This document shows, piece by piece, positions 1 through 11,110 of a stretch of 64,000 nucleotides of DNA. Position 1 is the stretch's first letter. Each line of letters begins with the position of its first letter. The DNA comes from Dryomyza anilis (lineage: Eukaryota; Arthropoda; Insecta; Diptera; Dryomyzidae), in NCBI GenBank assembly GCA_951804985.1, contig OX638133.1, positions 48,147,983 through 48,211,982 of the forward strand, given 5' to 3'. The notes below the pieces were generated by a model. That model made no database searches, was not told where the DNA came from, and worked only from the letters and a program-made list of their open reading frames with translations. A program made the position numbers and the translations under genes.

Positions 1-1740
1 GAAATTAAACGTTTGAATATAAATAATAATTTAAATTGATGCAACTGCGGCATCTTAATTGATTTAAATTTAAAAACGGAAATGGTTCGGAACCATGTTT
101 GAAATAATGAACGAAACATTTTGAAATATAGGAATAATCAATGATCACCAGCAACCAACATGAAAGATCTTTCATCGTGGGAGCGACTCTTCGGCTGTTA
201 AAAAGTAGTAAGTCTCTTTTATGTTAATTACAGACCATGTTCTCTCTCTCTCCTCTATTTGTTATAAATGAAATGTTAATCTCTTGCAGCTTTAAATTTG
301 TGGTTTGTACGCTCAGCAGCATTGAGAGCTTTATGCATAATTAAAATGCAGTACACTCAAGAAAATTAAAGCTTCTTGACCAATTTTTTTTAATCTTTGA
401 AAACATTAAGATTTATACAATAAAATCATTTCTAATAACAACTAGGAGAAGAGAACGTGTATAATACTAATACAACATTTTTTTTTGTCGATTAACTTAA
501 AATCAATAATAATAAATTTTAATTTTGTTGAACATGTTTTAAAAAAAAAAATAGTAATAATAAAACAATCGATTAAATATGCCATATTATTAAAGACAGT
601 TTTATTACCTTATTACAATTAATTTATTATTAATCAGCATCACAATTTTTTTAGTGTAAACGTACACAACGCTGATCGCGACGAAATAATATAAAGCCTA
701 ACGCGAAATAAAAAAAAAAAAAATATGCAGCAACAACCAACACAATAAAAAAAAAAAAAAAAATTCGGTATAGTTATGCATGAGAGCTACATAAAAACAA
801 CAATTGCATTCTACTATTTTTTTTATCTTCATATTAATGATTTTGCTAACAAGCAAAACCAAAGCAAATTTCGAATGCAATGTTTTGTTTTGAAAATAAC
901 AACATTAAACAATATTAATAAACTGCAGTGTTGATGAGCGAAATGCACTGAAAAAAAAAATGGAAAACAATAATAATATTTAATATTTTTTTTCATTTTT
1001 AAAGCCCACTATTAAAATACACACACCATCTTTTTTTATATAATACAATTTATATTTTGCACGTACCCATATATAATTAAACTTTCATTTTCAGATATGG
1101 TTAATTTTAATATAATATGCTTTGCACCCACATTTTCCACATACACCAAATTTTCAAATTATAAATACTATTAAATACCTAAATAAATCTAATGAAATAA
1201 ATAAATAATAATAAATAAACAGCGTTGTAATATTAAATAAATAAAATTAGTAACAGAAATAAATATTTTTTTTTGTATACTTTTAGTATTTTTTTTTATT
1301 TCTAATTTTGTAGATTATATAAATGTCGAGTGAGACACTATTTAGATTTAATGAAACAAATTAATGAATTTACAAAAAAAAAAAAACTTGTTTGCTTTAA
1401 TTTAATTCAATAAATGTTTTTATTTGTTAACAATGGAATTTTAAATTAATTTAATTTGACCTCTCGCTGACCTATGTTGTGAGTATTGCATAAAATGATA
1501 TATGTGGGATCATCAATGATATGTTTACGCGATGACTTTATATGATGATCTTGGTTGGGAGGGTTTTCGACGTTGCATTTCCATCTTTGCAATCGTCACC
1601 AATTTCATGATGAGGTTTTCATGTATTTCCGTTTCCTCTTTTTCTCTTGTTTCGTTGTTTACTTCTCTCTCTGTGTCTCTCTGTTATCTCTCTTTTTCTC
1701 TTTCTCTCTGTTTCTCTATTCAAGCACGCATAATTTAATA
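1..1740. other. AT-rich DNA without a recognisable gene
   Basis: Very AT-rich sequence with many A or T homopolymer runs and TAAA/AATA-type simple repeats. No reading frame of credible composition is present on either strand. A pyrimidine-rich CTCT/TCTC stretch lies at about 1636-1725, shortly before the Gag-like frame; it may belong to the lost 5' end of the downstream element, but I find no LTR ends here. Confidence 0.6.
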
Positions 1741-1886
1741 ATTTTTTTTTGAGTTAATAACAAGCGATGTTAGCACCCTTACCCACCCACTAGCCGACGA
1801 GATAGAGCCGGATACAAATGCGTGCTTACGCTGACACCTCTTGCAAAAACAACTACAACGTATTCGTTACATGCTACACACTAATA

Positions 1887-2321
1887 ATGGGTACTGAAAA
1901 TGTATTGAAACGCGTTCATTACGTTGTTCCTTACTTTTCTGGGGCGGAATCTCCATTATTAGAAACAGAATTGTATAAATTTATTGAATGTTGTGAAACA
2001 GCTAAGTTTAAAATTAAGGAATCAGATAGTGAGGAATTTATTAAATGCGTTATGTTATGTTTGGAGGGAGATGCCTATAAATTAGTAAGGACAAAACAGT
2101 TTCAAAAAATAGAAGAATTATGCGAGTTGTTAAAAAATACGTACTTAAATAAAATTTCTTTAGAATTAGTACTAGAGGAGATTAAAAAGGCTTATCAAAA
2201 TAGTCTCGTTACTATTTTGAGAACATTTGGTAGACGATTAGATGAGTTGCAATCCATGGCTTTGGAAATTGCAAGTAAAAAATACAGTAAAAAGATAAGT
2301 GAGGATAAAGTTCAGTGTTGA
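1887..2321 (+). pseudogene. Gag N-terminal region (errantivirus-like)
   Basis: About 145 codons starting at the ATG at 1887 (MGTENVLKR). An upstream ATG at 1818 in the same frame would add 23 residues that look like leader rather than Gag. The product is helical and charged (e.g. FIKCVMLCLEGDAYKLV), like the capsid region of Gypsy-group Gag. The frame ends at 2319-2321. Gag-like coding continues in another frame at about 2318-2482 (GVTDPIIKIVLLGSK), so there is a frameshift close to 2318. Gag would form the particle shell in the cytoplasm; this copy cannot make a full-length one. Confidence 0.55.
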
Positions 2322-2482
2322 TCTCTTTTAAAGTAGGGGTGACGGATCCAATTATAAAGATTGTATTGTTGGGTAGTAAGACAGAAACATTGTTGGAAGA
2401 AGCTTTAAATGTACAGGCTGTTATGCAGCAAAGTCCAAGGTCGGAAGAGGATGAATATAATTATATGGAAAAAACACAGTAA
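2318..2482 (+). pseudogene. Gag C-terminal part, shifted frame
   Basis: An open stretch of about 54 codons in a different frame from the preceding Gag segment. It carries the acidic tail RSEEDEYNYMEKTQ before a TAA at 2480-2482. It bridges the Gag N-terminal part and the knuckle region downstream. The call depends on position and composition only. Confidence 0.4.
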
Positions 2483-2496
2483 AATCGGAAAATAAA

Positions 2497-3489
2497 TTGC
2501 AAAAAATAAATAATGAAAGCAAATATAAAAGGAGTGTCCTAACATGTTCATTTTGTAGTAAATTGGGGCATACTAGGGATGATTGTATTATTAGAAAAAA
2601 CACGCCTTTCTGCTACGAATGTGTAACTTATGGTCACGAATCTAATTGGAGATGTGCGAATAATAATAGTAATATAGGGCCGAAAGAGTTAGGAATTGTT
2701 GATCAGACGTCGGAGGAGACTGTGATCAAATTTACTACTCCATTGCATTTCCATAAAACAGAGAAGACCAATGAATTAAAGGAAGAAGAAGGTGATCGCA
2801 TAATATGCAGTGGGCATGGAGATAGCTTGGATTTATCTAATGTAAGTGACGTTTTCATTGATGTACCTTGCGAGGCAGCTAAAAATGGAAGACTTATTTT
2901 ACTGGTAGACTCAGGAGCTGATGCCAGTATAGTAAAAGAAAATGCAATGACAAACTTTCCAGACTTTAACGAAAATATACAAAAGGATTTAAAAGGAACT
3001 TTTGGTGGGTGTGTTAGAACATTAGGTTCCACCAAAATCCAACATAGGAACATAGGGCACTTAAGTTTAATGCTACATGTAGTGTCACTTAAACAAGGCG
3101 TACCAGCTGATGGAATAATTGGACGTGACAATTTATGGAATCGATCTGTAATAAATGCGATAGACAAAACAATAACATTCTTTGATAAACATAAAAAACA
3201 TATTATAAAACTACCAATGAAATCGCAGGCAGAAATACAAAATATTTTTTACAATCAACAAATTGAAATTCAAGCGAGAACCGCAAAGATAGTATCATTA
3301 CGTTTAAAAACAAAAATTCCATTAGTGTTAATACACAAACAAGAAATTTTTCCAGGAGTATATTTGGGCGAAAGCATATCGAATGTTAGCAAAAATAGGG
3401 TTTATGTTTCAGTTTTAAATGCTACGGAAACAGAAATTATAATAGACGGTACTTTTAAACCAAAATTTTCGAAGTTTAATCAGTATTAA
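2497..3489 (+). pseudogene. Nucleocapsid knuckles plus aspartic protease (Gypsy group)
   Basis: About 330 codons. Two Cys-His boxes lie near the start: CSFCSKLGHTRDDC (CX2CX4HX4C) and CYECVTYGHESNWRC (CX2CX4HX5C), the RNA-binding part of Gag. A retropepsin-like protease follows, with the active-site motif LVDSGADAS near residue 137 and a downstream IIGRDNL matching the family's second conserved block. The frame starts without a good ATG, as expected for a piece joined to upstream Gag. It ends in a single TAA at 3487-3489, and the same frame then stays open into RT. Confidence 0.7.
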
Positions 3490-3996
3490 GAATCGGATAC
3501 CAATAATTCTACAATAAATAGCATAAATTCAGTAAACATTACAAACAGAATTAATAAATTATTAGAAGAAATGAAAATTTATGAGACTTTAAATAAAGAC
3601 GAAATCACATCTTTACAAAATATGTGTATTTCGTATCATGATGTTTTTCATTTAGACAGAGATGAATCAACATACACGCCAGCGCTTAAACATGAAATAA
3701 CAACACAGTGGAATCAGCCACCGGTAAACCAAAAACAATACAAATTGCCACACACTCATAGAGATGAAATCAACAGACAGGTTAATAAAATGTTCGATGA
3801 CGGCATTATATCGCCAAGCATATCGTCCTGGAATTCACCGATGTTGCTGTTTCCTAAAAAGAGCGGCAAGGACGCTAACAAAAAGTGGAGGCTAGTAATA
3901 GATTACCGTAAATTAAACGACGTGACAATAAAACAAGTTTTTCCGATTCCTCGAATAGACGAAATATTAGACCAATTAGGTCACAGTCGCTATTTT
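3490..3996 (+). pseudogene. Reverse transcriptase, N-terminal part
   Basis: Stays in frame with the protease segment after one TAA at 3487-3489. It carries the fingers region of Gypsy-type RT: ISPSISSWNSPMLLFPKK, then WRLVIDYRKLND and FPIPRIDEILDQL. It is interrupted exactly before the TLDLAS block (motif A) by the insertion at 3999-4726; coding resumes at 4731. Before decay, RT would have copied element RNA into DNA inside particles. Confidence 0.75.
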
Positions 3997-3998
3997 TA

Positions 3999-4161
3999 TA
4001 CCCTACACTAAGAGTGAAAGGGTATATTCAGTTTGGTACGCCGTTTGTAACACCCAGAAGGAAGCATCTCCGGTATGGAAAAGTATATATATTCTTGATC
4101 AGCATGACCTCCTGAGTCGATTTAGCGATGTCCGTCTGTCTGTCTGTGCGTCTGTCTGTCC

Positions 4162-4195
<34 letters not shown>

Positions 4196-4726
4196 TGAAA
4201 TCCCTACTACTTTTAAAATTGAAAAGCTAGATTAATGAAACTTATAACTTAGATTACTAATATACCTACGCTGTAAAATTGGCGAGATCGGTCCATTGTG
4301 ACCTATGATCCGACCATTTATGTTCAAATACCTCATATAAAATGTACATATAAAGATCAATTTTTATCTATACGTGCTTAGGAAAACTTTTTTGGTCAAA
4401 TATATATTGATATCATGCTCATATACATGATAATAATGTTTTCCGGCGAAAAGACTTGTGGTTCACAAAAAAAAAATCGAAATTCGGTATACCTACCCAT
4501 TTGTAAATATGGGTATCAAATGAAAGAAAAATCTTCAGGGATGGAAAGTTTGTAGTTATTTTCAGGATTCGTATACCATGGTGACCTATATATCACTTTG
4601 AATGGTAACCACACATATGTGTAGGGTATTTATAGTCGGCTTAGACCGACTATAATTTTGATAATCCGAACTATCATAATTACACCTACTTTAAAATTTC
4701 CCATGTGATCTAACCTTCCCAACTGG
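3999..4726 (+). repeat. Dispersed fly repeat inserted in RT (copy 1)
   Basis: Interrupts the RT frame between the RYF and TLDLAS blocks and is flanked on both sides by TTTA (3995-3998 and 4727-4730), consistent with a 4-bp target duplication. It begins TACCCTACAC, matched inverted by GTGTAGGGTA at 4619-4628. It includes a GTCT/GTCC microsatellite at about 4132-4195 and a perfect 9-bp-arm hairpin at 4631-4654 (TATAGTCGG / CCGACTATA). A shorter copy lies at 52505-53009. Similar sequence (a TTGATCAGCAT segment followed by GTCCGTCTGTC) is familiar from fly genomes. No coding capacity. Confidence 0.7.
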
Positions 4727-4730
4727 TTTA

Positions 4731-5963
4731 ACTTTAGACTTGGCAAGTTGTAATCATCAGGTACTAGTAGAAGAAAGAGATAAAGAAAAAACAGCTTTTA
4801 GTACAGGACTGGGTCATTTCGAATTTAACAGAATGACATTTGGCTTAACAGGTACACCAGCTACCTTCCAAAGAATAATGAACCACATATTAACAGGTTT
4901 ACAGTGTATAGATTGCTTTGTGTATCTTGATGATATAGTGGTGTACGGAAAAAATGTAGCTGAACATGAGCTTAGGCTGAATAGAGTATTGCAGAAATTA
5001 AGGGAACACAATCTAAAATTAAATACAGAAAAATGTCAGTTTTAGCGTCGCGAAGTTGTCTATTTAGGACATAAATGTTCGGAGCTAGGTGCCCTGCCAG
5101 ATCCCTCTAAGGTTGAATGCGTAAAAAATATTCCGGTGCCGAGAAATAAAAAAGAAGTGCATACGTTTTTGGGATTAATTAATTATTACAGAAAATTTAT
5201 AAGCAATATGGCAAAATTATCATTACCAATTAATAAATTACTTAGAAAAGATGTTAAATTCACTTGGACAGACGATTGTCAAAGTCCATTTATTAAATTA
5301 AAAGAATCAATAATTTCACCACCCATTCTCTCATATCCAGATTTTATAAAACCTTTTTTACTTACAACAGATGCAAGTAACGAAGCAATAGGTGCGGTAC
5401 TATTGCAAGGCAAAGTAGGGAGCGACCGATCAATAGCATTTGCTAGTGGGGCATTAAATGGAGCAGAAAAAAATTACTCCACCATTGAAAGGGAATTTTT
5501 AGCTATAGTGTGGGCAACGAAAAATTGTAGAGCTTATCTTCTAGGCCGACATTTTCAAATTTATACAGATCATCAACCATTACGTAGCACAGCGAATCTC
5601 AAAGATCAGATATCAAGGTTAGCACGTTTCAGGCATAAATTATCAGAATATGATTTTGAAATATTTTACAAACCAGGTAAACAGAATTTGAATCCAGATA
5701 TTACTGCGGTCCAAACACGATCTAAGACCACACAGAATAACTTAGATAATCAAATTTCAAAAAGAAAAGAACGAGTGAGTACGCCTGTACTGGATGAAAT
5801 AACGGACACAAATAACGAATTAAACTCAAGTCAATTATTAACTGACCCCGAGGAAATTAAAACTGTTATAAAAGACTTTCATGACTCAGCATTAGGAGGT
5901 CACCAGGGCACAGTGAAAACATATTTTAGAATCAGAAAACAATTTAAGTGGAAAGGTATGTAG
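4731..5963 (+). pseudogene. RT palm/thumb and RNase H
   Basis: Continues RT after the insertion: TLDLAS (motif A, the Gly usual after it changed), MTFGLTGTPATFQRIM, then the catalytic VYLDDIVVYG box. A TAG at 5043-5045 breaks the frame, which then reopens as FLGLINYYRKFI. RNase H follows with its acidic residues visible in LTTDASNEAIGAV, STIEREFLAIVWA and YTDHQPL. The usual family ADALSR block is degraded (NPDITAV). The frame changes at about 5958 on entering the integrase. Confidence 0.75.
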
Positions 5964-6445
5964 AAACAAAAAAAGATTACGTTAAGAATTGTCAAAAATG
6001 CCAAGTAAATAAAAATTCTAGGCTTACTAAAATGCCAATGGTTTTAACTGATACACCTGTACGACCATTCAATAAAGTATACATGGATCTTGTAGGTATT
6101 TTACCGGAAACTATATCTGGAAATAAATATATATTAACTTTTCAAGATGATTTTTCAAAATATATGTGCTGCGTAGCTATCCCAGACGAAGCAAGCACTG
6201 TAGCAAAACCATTTTACGACGAAATCATTACACGACATAACATACCAAAAGTACTGATAACCGACAATGGTTCGAATTTTGTTTCAAAATTATTTTCGGA
6301 CACGTGTAAATTGTTAGGAATTAAAAAGTTACATATTACGCCATATCATCCTCAGGCCAACGGCTCTTTGGAAAGAAGCCATCGACCATTAGCAGAGTAT
6401 TTACGAAGCTTTGCGAAAGAGGATGGGTCAAACTGGGACCAATAA
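5948..6445 (+). pseudogene. Integrase zinc-binding end and catalytic core
   Basis: The HHCC finger spans the frame junction: FHDSALGGH lies at the end of the preceding frame and CQKCQ at the start of this one. The DDE core is complete as read: MDLVG (first Asp), LITDNGSNF (second Asp) and NGSLERSH (Glu). The core is therefore better preserved than other parts of the element. A TAA ends it just after the SNWDQ block. The integrase would have inserted the cDNA into chromosomes. Confidence 0.75.
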
Positions 6446-6708
6446 TTAAATACCGCAATGCATGTACACAATAATACAATGCATATTTCCGTACTTTATA
6501 CGGTTACGATTTTGAAATGCCTACCAATCTTAAATGCAAATGCTCACCAGTATATAATACCGATGATAGCAACAAGCTATTAAAATACCAAATTAAACGC
6601 ACACACGAAATCGTACGACAAAATCAAAACAGAGCCAAAGGAAAATCTAAGCAAAGCTATGAAAGCTCATTACACCCAATAATATTCAAAGTAGGCGATA
6701 AAATTTAG
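6446..6708 (+). pseudogene. Integrase C-terminal remnant
   Basis: After the stop the coding trace moves to another frame at about 6502. It shows YGYDFEMPTN, then a basic helical stretch (YQIKRTHEIVRQNQNRAKGK) and FKVGDKI, the pattern of the C-terminal part of Gypsy-group integrases. It ends in TAG. Confidence 0.55.
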
Positions 6709-7850
6709 GGTAAAGGGAAAAAATTTCATAATAATTTGTTAAAAGCATACAACAGTATAGTTACGTAGAATTAAATAAACACTGTCTGCAACAAGAAGCA
6801 ATAATTTTTAATATCATTTAAATAAACTCAAATAGTTAGTGCAGGACAGAATAGCTAAGTATTACATATTGAGAATGACTGGTATTGCCTCGTGTACTAA
6901 CGAATTTGAAACTACAAAATAAATAAAGAATAGAGGAAAACTATAATTTCTTTAAATGTAGATATTAAATAAATTGATTTTAAATAATTTATTTAATCCA
7001 AAAAATGTCATGTAGTATTGCCAAAATACAAATCTCAGAGAAAATAGCTATGTATTAATTGAAGATGACTAGCATTGAATATAAACAAATAACAAAATCA
7101 AATTATTATTTGATGTACGAATTGGCAAGGTATAAAAATGACGTTGTCATTAAAATTGCGATAGGTCAGTACCTACCTCAATGGCATTTTAAACAAACAA
7201 GTTCATTGCGCATAGAGCGCAATGCTCCCAGCTCATATTAATATGGAAGGCTTGAACATATTCATATGCCAACCGATTAAATACACTTTACAGGCAGAAG
7301 CCACTAACGTACTGGAACTGAACCGAGATACGATAGTGCGACAAAACTTCCTAATATTTTTTATCATTAACACAATTTTCATTCATGAAACTAAATATAT
7401 TAATGCAGATATGCATTAATAATGCAAACTAACAAACATTTTAAATCATTATTACACGGTAATGAAAATAAAGAAGTACAATTGAGATGTACAAAATTAA
7501 ATATTTAACAACTTAATATAGCAAATACATTTATGTAATGCTAAGAAGTCGCGCGTCTTATTTGCTAATACATAGAAAATTCTTAGTTAGTGCATGAGTA
7601 AATAGCTAAGTATTATTGAATATGACTAGCATTTAACCATGTACTACTGGGATTGTATATACAACATTTTGTATTACAACAATACAGAAACATATCTAAA
7701 TATATGTTTCCAAACTAAATTATATAGTACATATTAACACATATATTAACTACTATAACTATTTAAAGTATAATTATGGCCAAAGCCTTATGCCAATTTG
7801 TATTAAGGATTCCATTTAAATTAAAAAATTGAATTTCTTCTCTTTACAAT
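6709..7850 (+). other. Non-coding stretch between pol and env with imperfect repeats
   Basis: No plausible gene in 1.1 kb of AT-rich DNA. Three imperfect copies of a motif of the form ATAGCTAAGTATTA followed by a GACTAGCATT-type block occur at about 6850, 7042 and 7604. Errantiviruses usually have pol and env close together, so this stretch may be an old insertion that is no longer identifiable. Confidence 0.4.
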
Positions 7851-7852
7851 AG
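7826..7852 (+). promoter_or_regulatory. Candidate splice acceptor upstream of env
   Basis: A pyrimidine tract (TTTCTTCTCTTTACAATAG) ends in AG at 7851-7852, 24 nt before the ATG at 7877. Env of errantiviruses is translated from a spliced RNA, so an acceptor here is expected. I could not identify a donor near the 5' end. Confidence 0.35.
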
Positions 7853-7876
7853 GCAATAAAGAGCGAAACCAATATA

Positions 7877-8284
7877 ATGATTAGAATTGTCACACTGGTC
7901 CTGATGTTGACAGTCAAGGAAACAGTCAACATCACGCAGACATCAATTAATGATACAAAATTATTCTTTGCGAATACAACTGATGATTTGTTCTACAATG
8001 ATGAATGGACGATAATATATAAATTTAAACCGCTACAACTGAACGATTTCCTGGAGCTGACAAACCAATACATAATTACGGCAAATACAATGTGCGAACA
8101 AATGAGCACCAATTTAAATGGACCCAGCATAAAGAGATCGTGTTTAGCAGCAACACGGAAAACCATGGCAATAATAGCCACGCTACAGAAAAATGAAGAA
8201 ATAATTAAGCGCATAGTAAAGAGTAACCGACAAAAAGATCACTCAATTTTATTGGCGAAGGACTCAACTGGGCTTTCGTACTGA
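7877..8284 (+). pseudogene. Env-like N-terminal remnant
   Basis: An ORF of 135 codons with a short hydrophobic start (MIRIVTLVLMLTV) suggestive of a signal peptide, then several NxT/NxS sites and Cys residues. It sits where errantivirus env is expected. No clear furin-type cleavage site remains in the basic stretch KSNRQKDHS. The frame stops at 8282-8284. The env assignment is from position and general features. Confidence 0.5.
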
Positions 8285-8597
8285 TGGACAATAATGAAAG
8301 AGAGACTATCTATAAACAACTAAATAATATTGATGATAATGAACATAAAACATACGAAATTATAAAAAGACAAATTACGGTGATTTCATCATTATTATAA
8401 CAAAAGAGCAGAACCTTTACTGAATTCTTTGAACATTCTTTGGACATTCAATCTATAATTAATGCCAACCTAATCGAAATTCAAGGGCAGCAGCTGATGG
8501 AAATGGCAATCATAGATGATCTATACAAGGGACGATTACACCCGACAATTATAGACCACAGCGAATTAGATGAAATGCTGACTAGCCTCACGTAAAG
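8285..8597 (+). pseudogene. Env-like middle remnant, another frame
   Basis: The coding trace continues in a second frame from 8284: a helical stretch, an internal TAA at about 8398-8400, then FTEFFEHSLDIQSIINANL and DDLYKGRLHPTII up to a TAA near 8593. The heptad-like hydrophobic spacing fits the helical part of such envelope proteins, but the sequence is broken. Confidence 0.4.
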
Positions 8598-8634
8598 AGT
8601 AAAGGCGAAATGGTTCTTTCAAAAATCATTTGAA

Positions 8635-8991
8635 ATGCACCGTGCATCAACAGACATCGGCCTAATAATAGTCATCAAGACACCACTGTTTGATGATTTG
8701 TTGTTCACATTATTTAGAATTTACCCAATACCCACAAATATTAATGAAGAATGGGATGCATTGGTTAAAACAACATATGACTACATATCAAGAGCAGAAG
8801 ACCGGAGCAAATACATAGGTCTAACGAATGAAGATCACAGCAAATGTATTTTGATTAGCCAACATACGAACAAAGACATTACACTATGCAAACGTCCAGG
8901 AACCATGCTAAAAACTAGCAACACACTATGCGAAGTTGCGCTGCTTCAACACAGAACAGATATTAAAGATACCTGTAGTCCTAATAGTTAA
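8635..8991 (+). pseudogene. Env-like Cys-containing remnant
   Basis: An ORF of 118 codons with YPIPTNINEEW and a set of Cys residues (SKCILISQ, TLCKRPG, NTLCEVALLQ), plausible as the ectodomain of the same env. It ends at TAA 8989-8991. A further frame change leads to the next fragment. Confidence 0.45.
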
Positions 8992-9013
8992 ACTATGGAC
9001 ACCAAACACATGA

Positions 9014-9319
9014 TTGTATAAATTCAATACTCCAGCATCTTTCGAAGCAGTTTGTGGGTCAAATATAGCCACGTTGGCATTATCAGGCCTGGGTTGGATG
9101 GCCATAAATAAAGCTTGCAATGATCTGCCCTACGAGTATACACATCAAAGCATTAGGAATATAACATACAAAAAGGAAGCACATACAATTATGATAGAAA
9201 ATCTACAAGGCAATTGGTCATCATTACCGTATTCAAACATAACACAAACACCGTTACCGATCTTGGTGGCAGACCACAGCAAAATAAGATCAGCATTAAG
9301 AGATGGGCATCGTGATTAG
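9014..9319 (+). pseudogene. Env-like C-terminal remnant, truncated
   Basis: A fragment of about 100 codons containing VCGSNIATLALSGLGW and several NxS/NxT sites. It ends before any transmembrane anchor, so the membrane-proximal end of env and the 3' LTR are missing. An RTE-like LINE starts about 20 bp downstream. Confidence 0.4.
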
Positions 9320-10015
9320 AATATATTGAGATGAAGATATTGAGATGCATGGCGACAGGAACGAGGCTCGAAAATTCTTTCGGAAGATAAGACGCCTGAC
9401 CGGAAGTTTAAAGACCGGAGCCTCTGATGACGGAAATCTAGTAACAGATGTCCAGGCTACACTGAAATTATGGAGAGAGCACTTCTCTGATCTCTAGCAG
9501 GCGATGATGACAACTATTCCGCTGATAGAGAAGTCAGCTTGACAACCCCAGTTGTTGACGACGGCGTTGACATACCACCGCCTGACCGTGAAGAGGTCTG
9601 CACAGCCCTCAACAGGATGAAAAACAACTAAGCCGTAGGATCGGATGGTCTGCCTGCTGAGTTGTTTAAGACCGGAGGCGATGAGCTCATAACGACCATG
9701 CACCAGCTCATCAGTAAAATATGATCAGAAAAAAGCATGCCTAGCGAAAGGAATCTCAGTATACTCTGCTCAATCCTTAAGAAGGGAGATCCCACGATAC
9801 GCGTCAATTACCGTGGGATAAGTCTCCTCAACATCGCGTATAAAGTTCTAACGAGCGTATTATGTGAAAAACTGAAGCCCATTGGATCTTATCAGTGATT
9901 GGATCTTATCAGTGCGGCTTCAGACCTGGCAAGTCCACCATAGAACCGATTTTCACATTGAGCCAAATCCTGGAAAAGACCAAAGAGAGGCAGATCGACA
10001 CCCACCACCTCTTCG

Positions 10016-10888
10016 TTGGTGGCCTTCGACAGTCCGATAAGACATCGCCTCTCCGCCACCATGTCTGAGTTCGGTATACCTGCGAAACTTAAAAGGCTTT
10101 GCAGGATGACCCTGAGCGACACACGTTGCTCAGTGAGAATTGGGAACAACCTCACCGATACGTTTAATACCGAACGAGGATCCAGACAAGGCAATTCCCT
10201 ATCATGTAACTTCTTCAACCTAATAATGAAGAAGATTCTAAGAGCTGCACAACTCCATCGCAATGGCACTATCTTCAACAAGAGTTCCATGCTGCTCGGG
10301 TACATTGATGATATTGACATCATTGAGCAGAGCATCCGAGCAGTCAGTGCAGCATTCTCCAGTTTAGAGAAGGAATCGCGTCGAATGGGTCTTACGGTGA
10401 AAGAGGACAAGACAAAGTACCTATTCTCAACAAACAAAGAGTCCCGACTTCTTGGTGAACACGTCACTATTGACAATCACAACTTCGAAGTTGTGAAGGA
10501 CTTCGTATTCCTAGGAACCAGCATCAACAAGGAAAACAATGTCAGCCTGGAGATTAGTCGAAGAATAACTCTTGCCAACAGGTGTTACTTTGGGCTCAGT
10601 AGGCAATTGAGGAGCAGAGCCCTCTCTAGACGGACAAAAATTACGCTCTATAAGTCGCTCAACATGCCAGTCCTCTTCTATGGCGCTGAGGCATGGACTC
10701 TTGCCAACACCGATGAGCGAGCTTTAGGAGCGTTCGAGAGAAAGATTCTTCGGAAAATCTATGGTCCGATATGCATTGAAAACGAGTACAGAATCAGATG
10801 GAACGACGAGCTGTATGAGCTCTACGCCGACATTGACATAGTCAGGCGTACGCCTACGCTGGCTTGGACATGCCGACCGTATGGATGA
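10016..10888 (+). pseudogene. RT palm to thumb region of the RTE-like copy
   Basis: About 290 codons open: VAFDSPIRHRL (after a damaged DFKAAFDSP block), GSRQGNSLSCNFF, the catalytic GYIDDIDII, MGLTVKEDKTKYL, FVFLGTSINKENNVSLEI and a C-terminal YGAEAWTL segment. It ends in TGA at about 10886-10888 because of a frameshift near 10850; the LINE C-terminal end continues in another frame. The 3' half from 10564 is the part included in the tandem duplication. Confidence 0.7.
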
Positions 10889-11087
10889 AAGCGCTCCAGC
10901 AAAAAAGGTGTTCAATTCTCTACCCAGTGGTGGTCAACGTAGGAGAGGGCGTCCGAATCTCCAGTGGAGCGACCAAGTGCGAGACAACCTGACAACACTT
11001 GGAGTGCAAAACTGGCGCCAGCGCACGCAATGCAGAGGCGACTGGCAAGGGGTTATTGCTACGGCCGAAACCCATCATGGGTTGTAA
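10881..11087 (+). pseudogene. C-terminal end of the RTE-like ORF
   Basis: The frame after the shift shows the basic GGQRRRGRPNLQWSDQV segment and LGVQNWRQR, the nucleic-acid-binding C-terminal end common in this LINE group. It ends in TAA at about 11085, only about 20 bp from the repeat tail. Confidence 0.6.
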
Positions 11088-11110
11088 TTGCCAAATAAGT
11101 AAGTAAGTAA

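Larger units (their letters stand above)
1887..9319 (+). mobile_element. Degenerate errantivirus-like Ty3/Gypsy element with env remnant
   Basis: Domains occur in the order gag, Cys-His knuckles plus protease, RT, RNase H, integrase, then an env-like block, which is the order known for insect errantiviruses (gypsy/17.6 type). The element is an old, non-functional copy. Stops or frame changes occur within gag, between protease and RT, inside RT, inside integrase and repeatedly in env. A 728-bp unrelated repeat sits in RT. No LTR pair was found: the 5' side runs into AT-rich DNA and the 3' side is cut off by an RTE-like LINE at about 9339. The clade call rests on domain order and the env-position frames. 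Confidence 0.75.
9339..11110 (+). mobile_element. RTE-like LINE, 5'-truncated copy
   Basis: Starts within the endonuclease-RT linker (GATGCATGGCGACAGGAACG, matching 43100-43119) and runs to the 3' end. RT traces include VGSDGLPAELFKTGGDE, the fingers block FRPGKSTIE and the catalytic GYIDDIDII (YIDD in place of the usual YADD). The 3' UTR is very short and the copy ends in TAAGTAAGTAAG, a simple-repeat tail typical of RTE elements. Stops and frameshifts are frequent. Clade assignment is from remembered family features. Confidence 0.75.

Noticed and set aside
698..880. Minus-strand 60-codon frame rich in F and L
   Set aside because: Runs through A/T homopolymers; composition is that of simple sequence, not protein.
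3999..4726. Helitron identity for the dispersed fly repeat
   Set aside because: It has a hairpin near the right end but lacks TC start and CTRR end, and copy 1 is flanked by a TTTA duplication, which Helitrons do not make.
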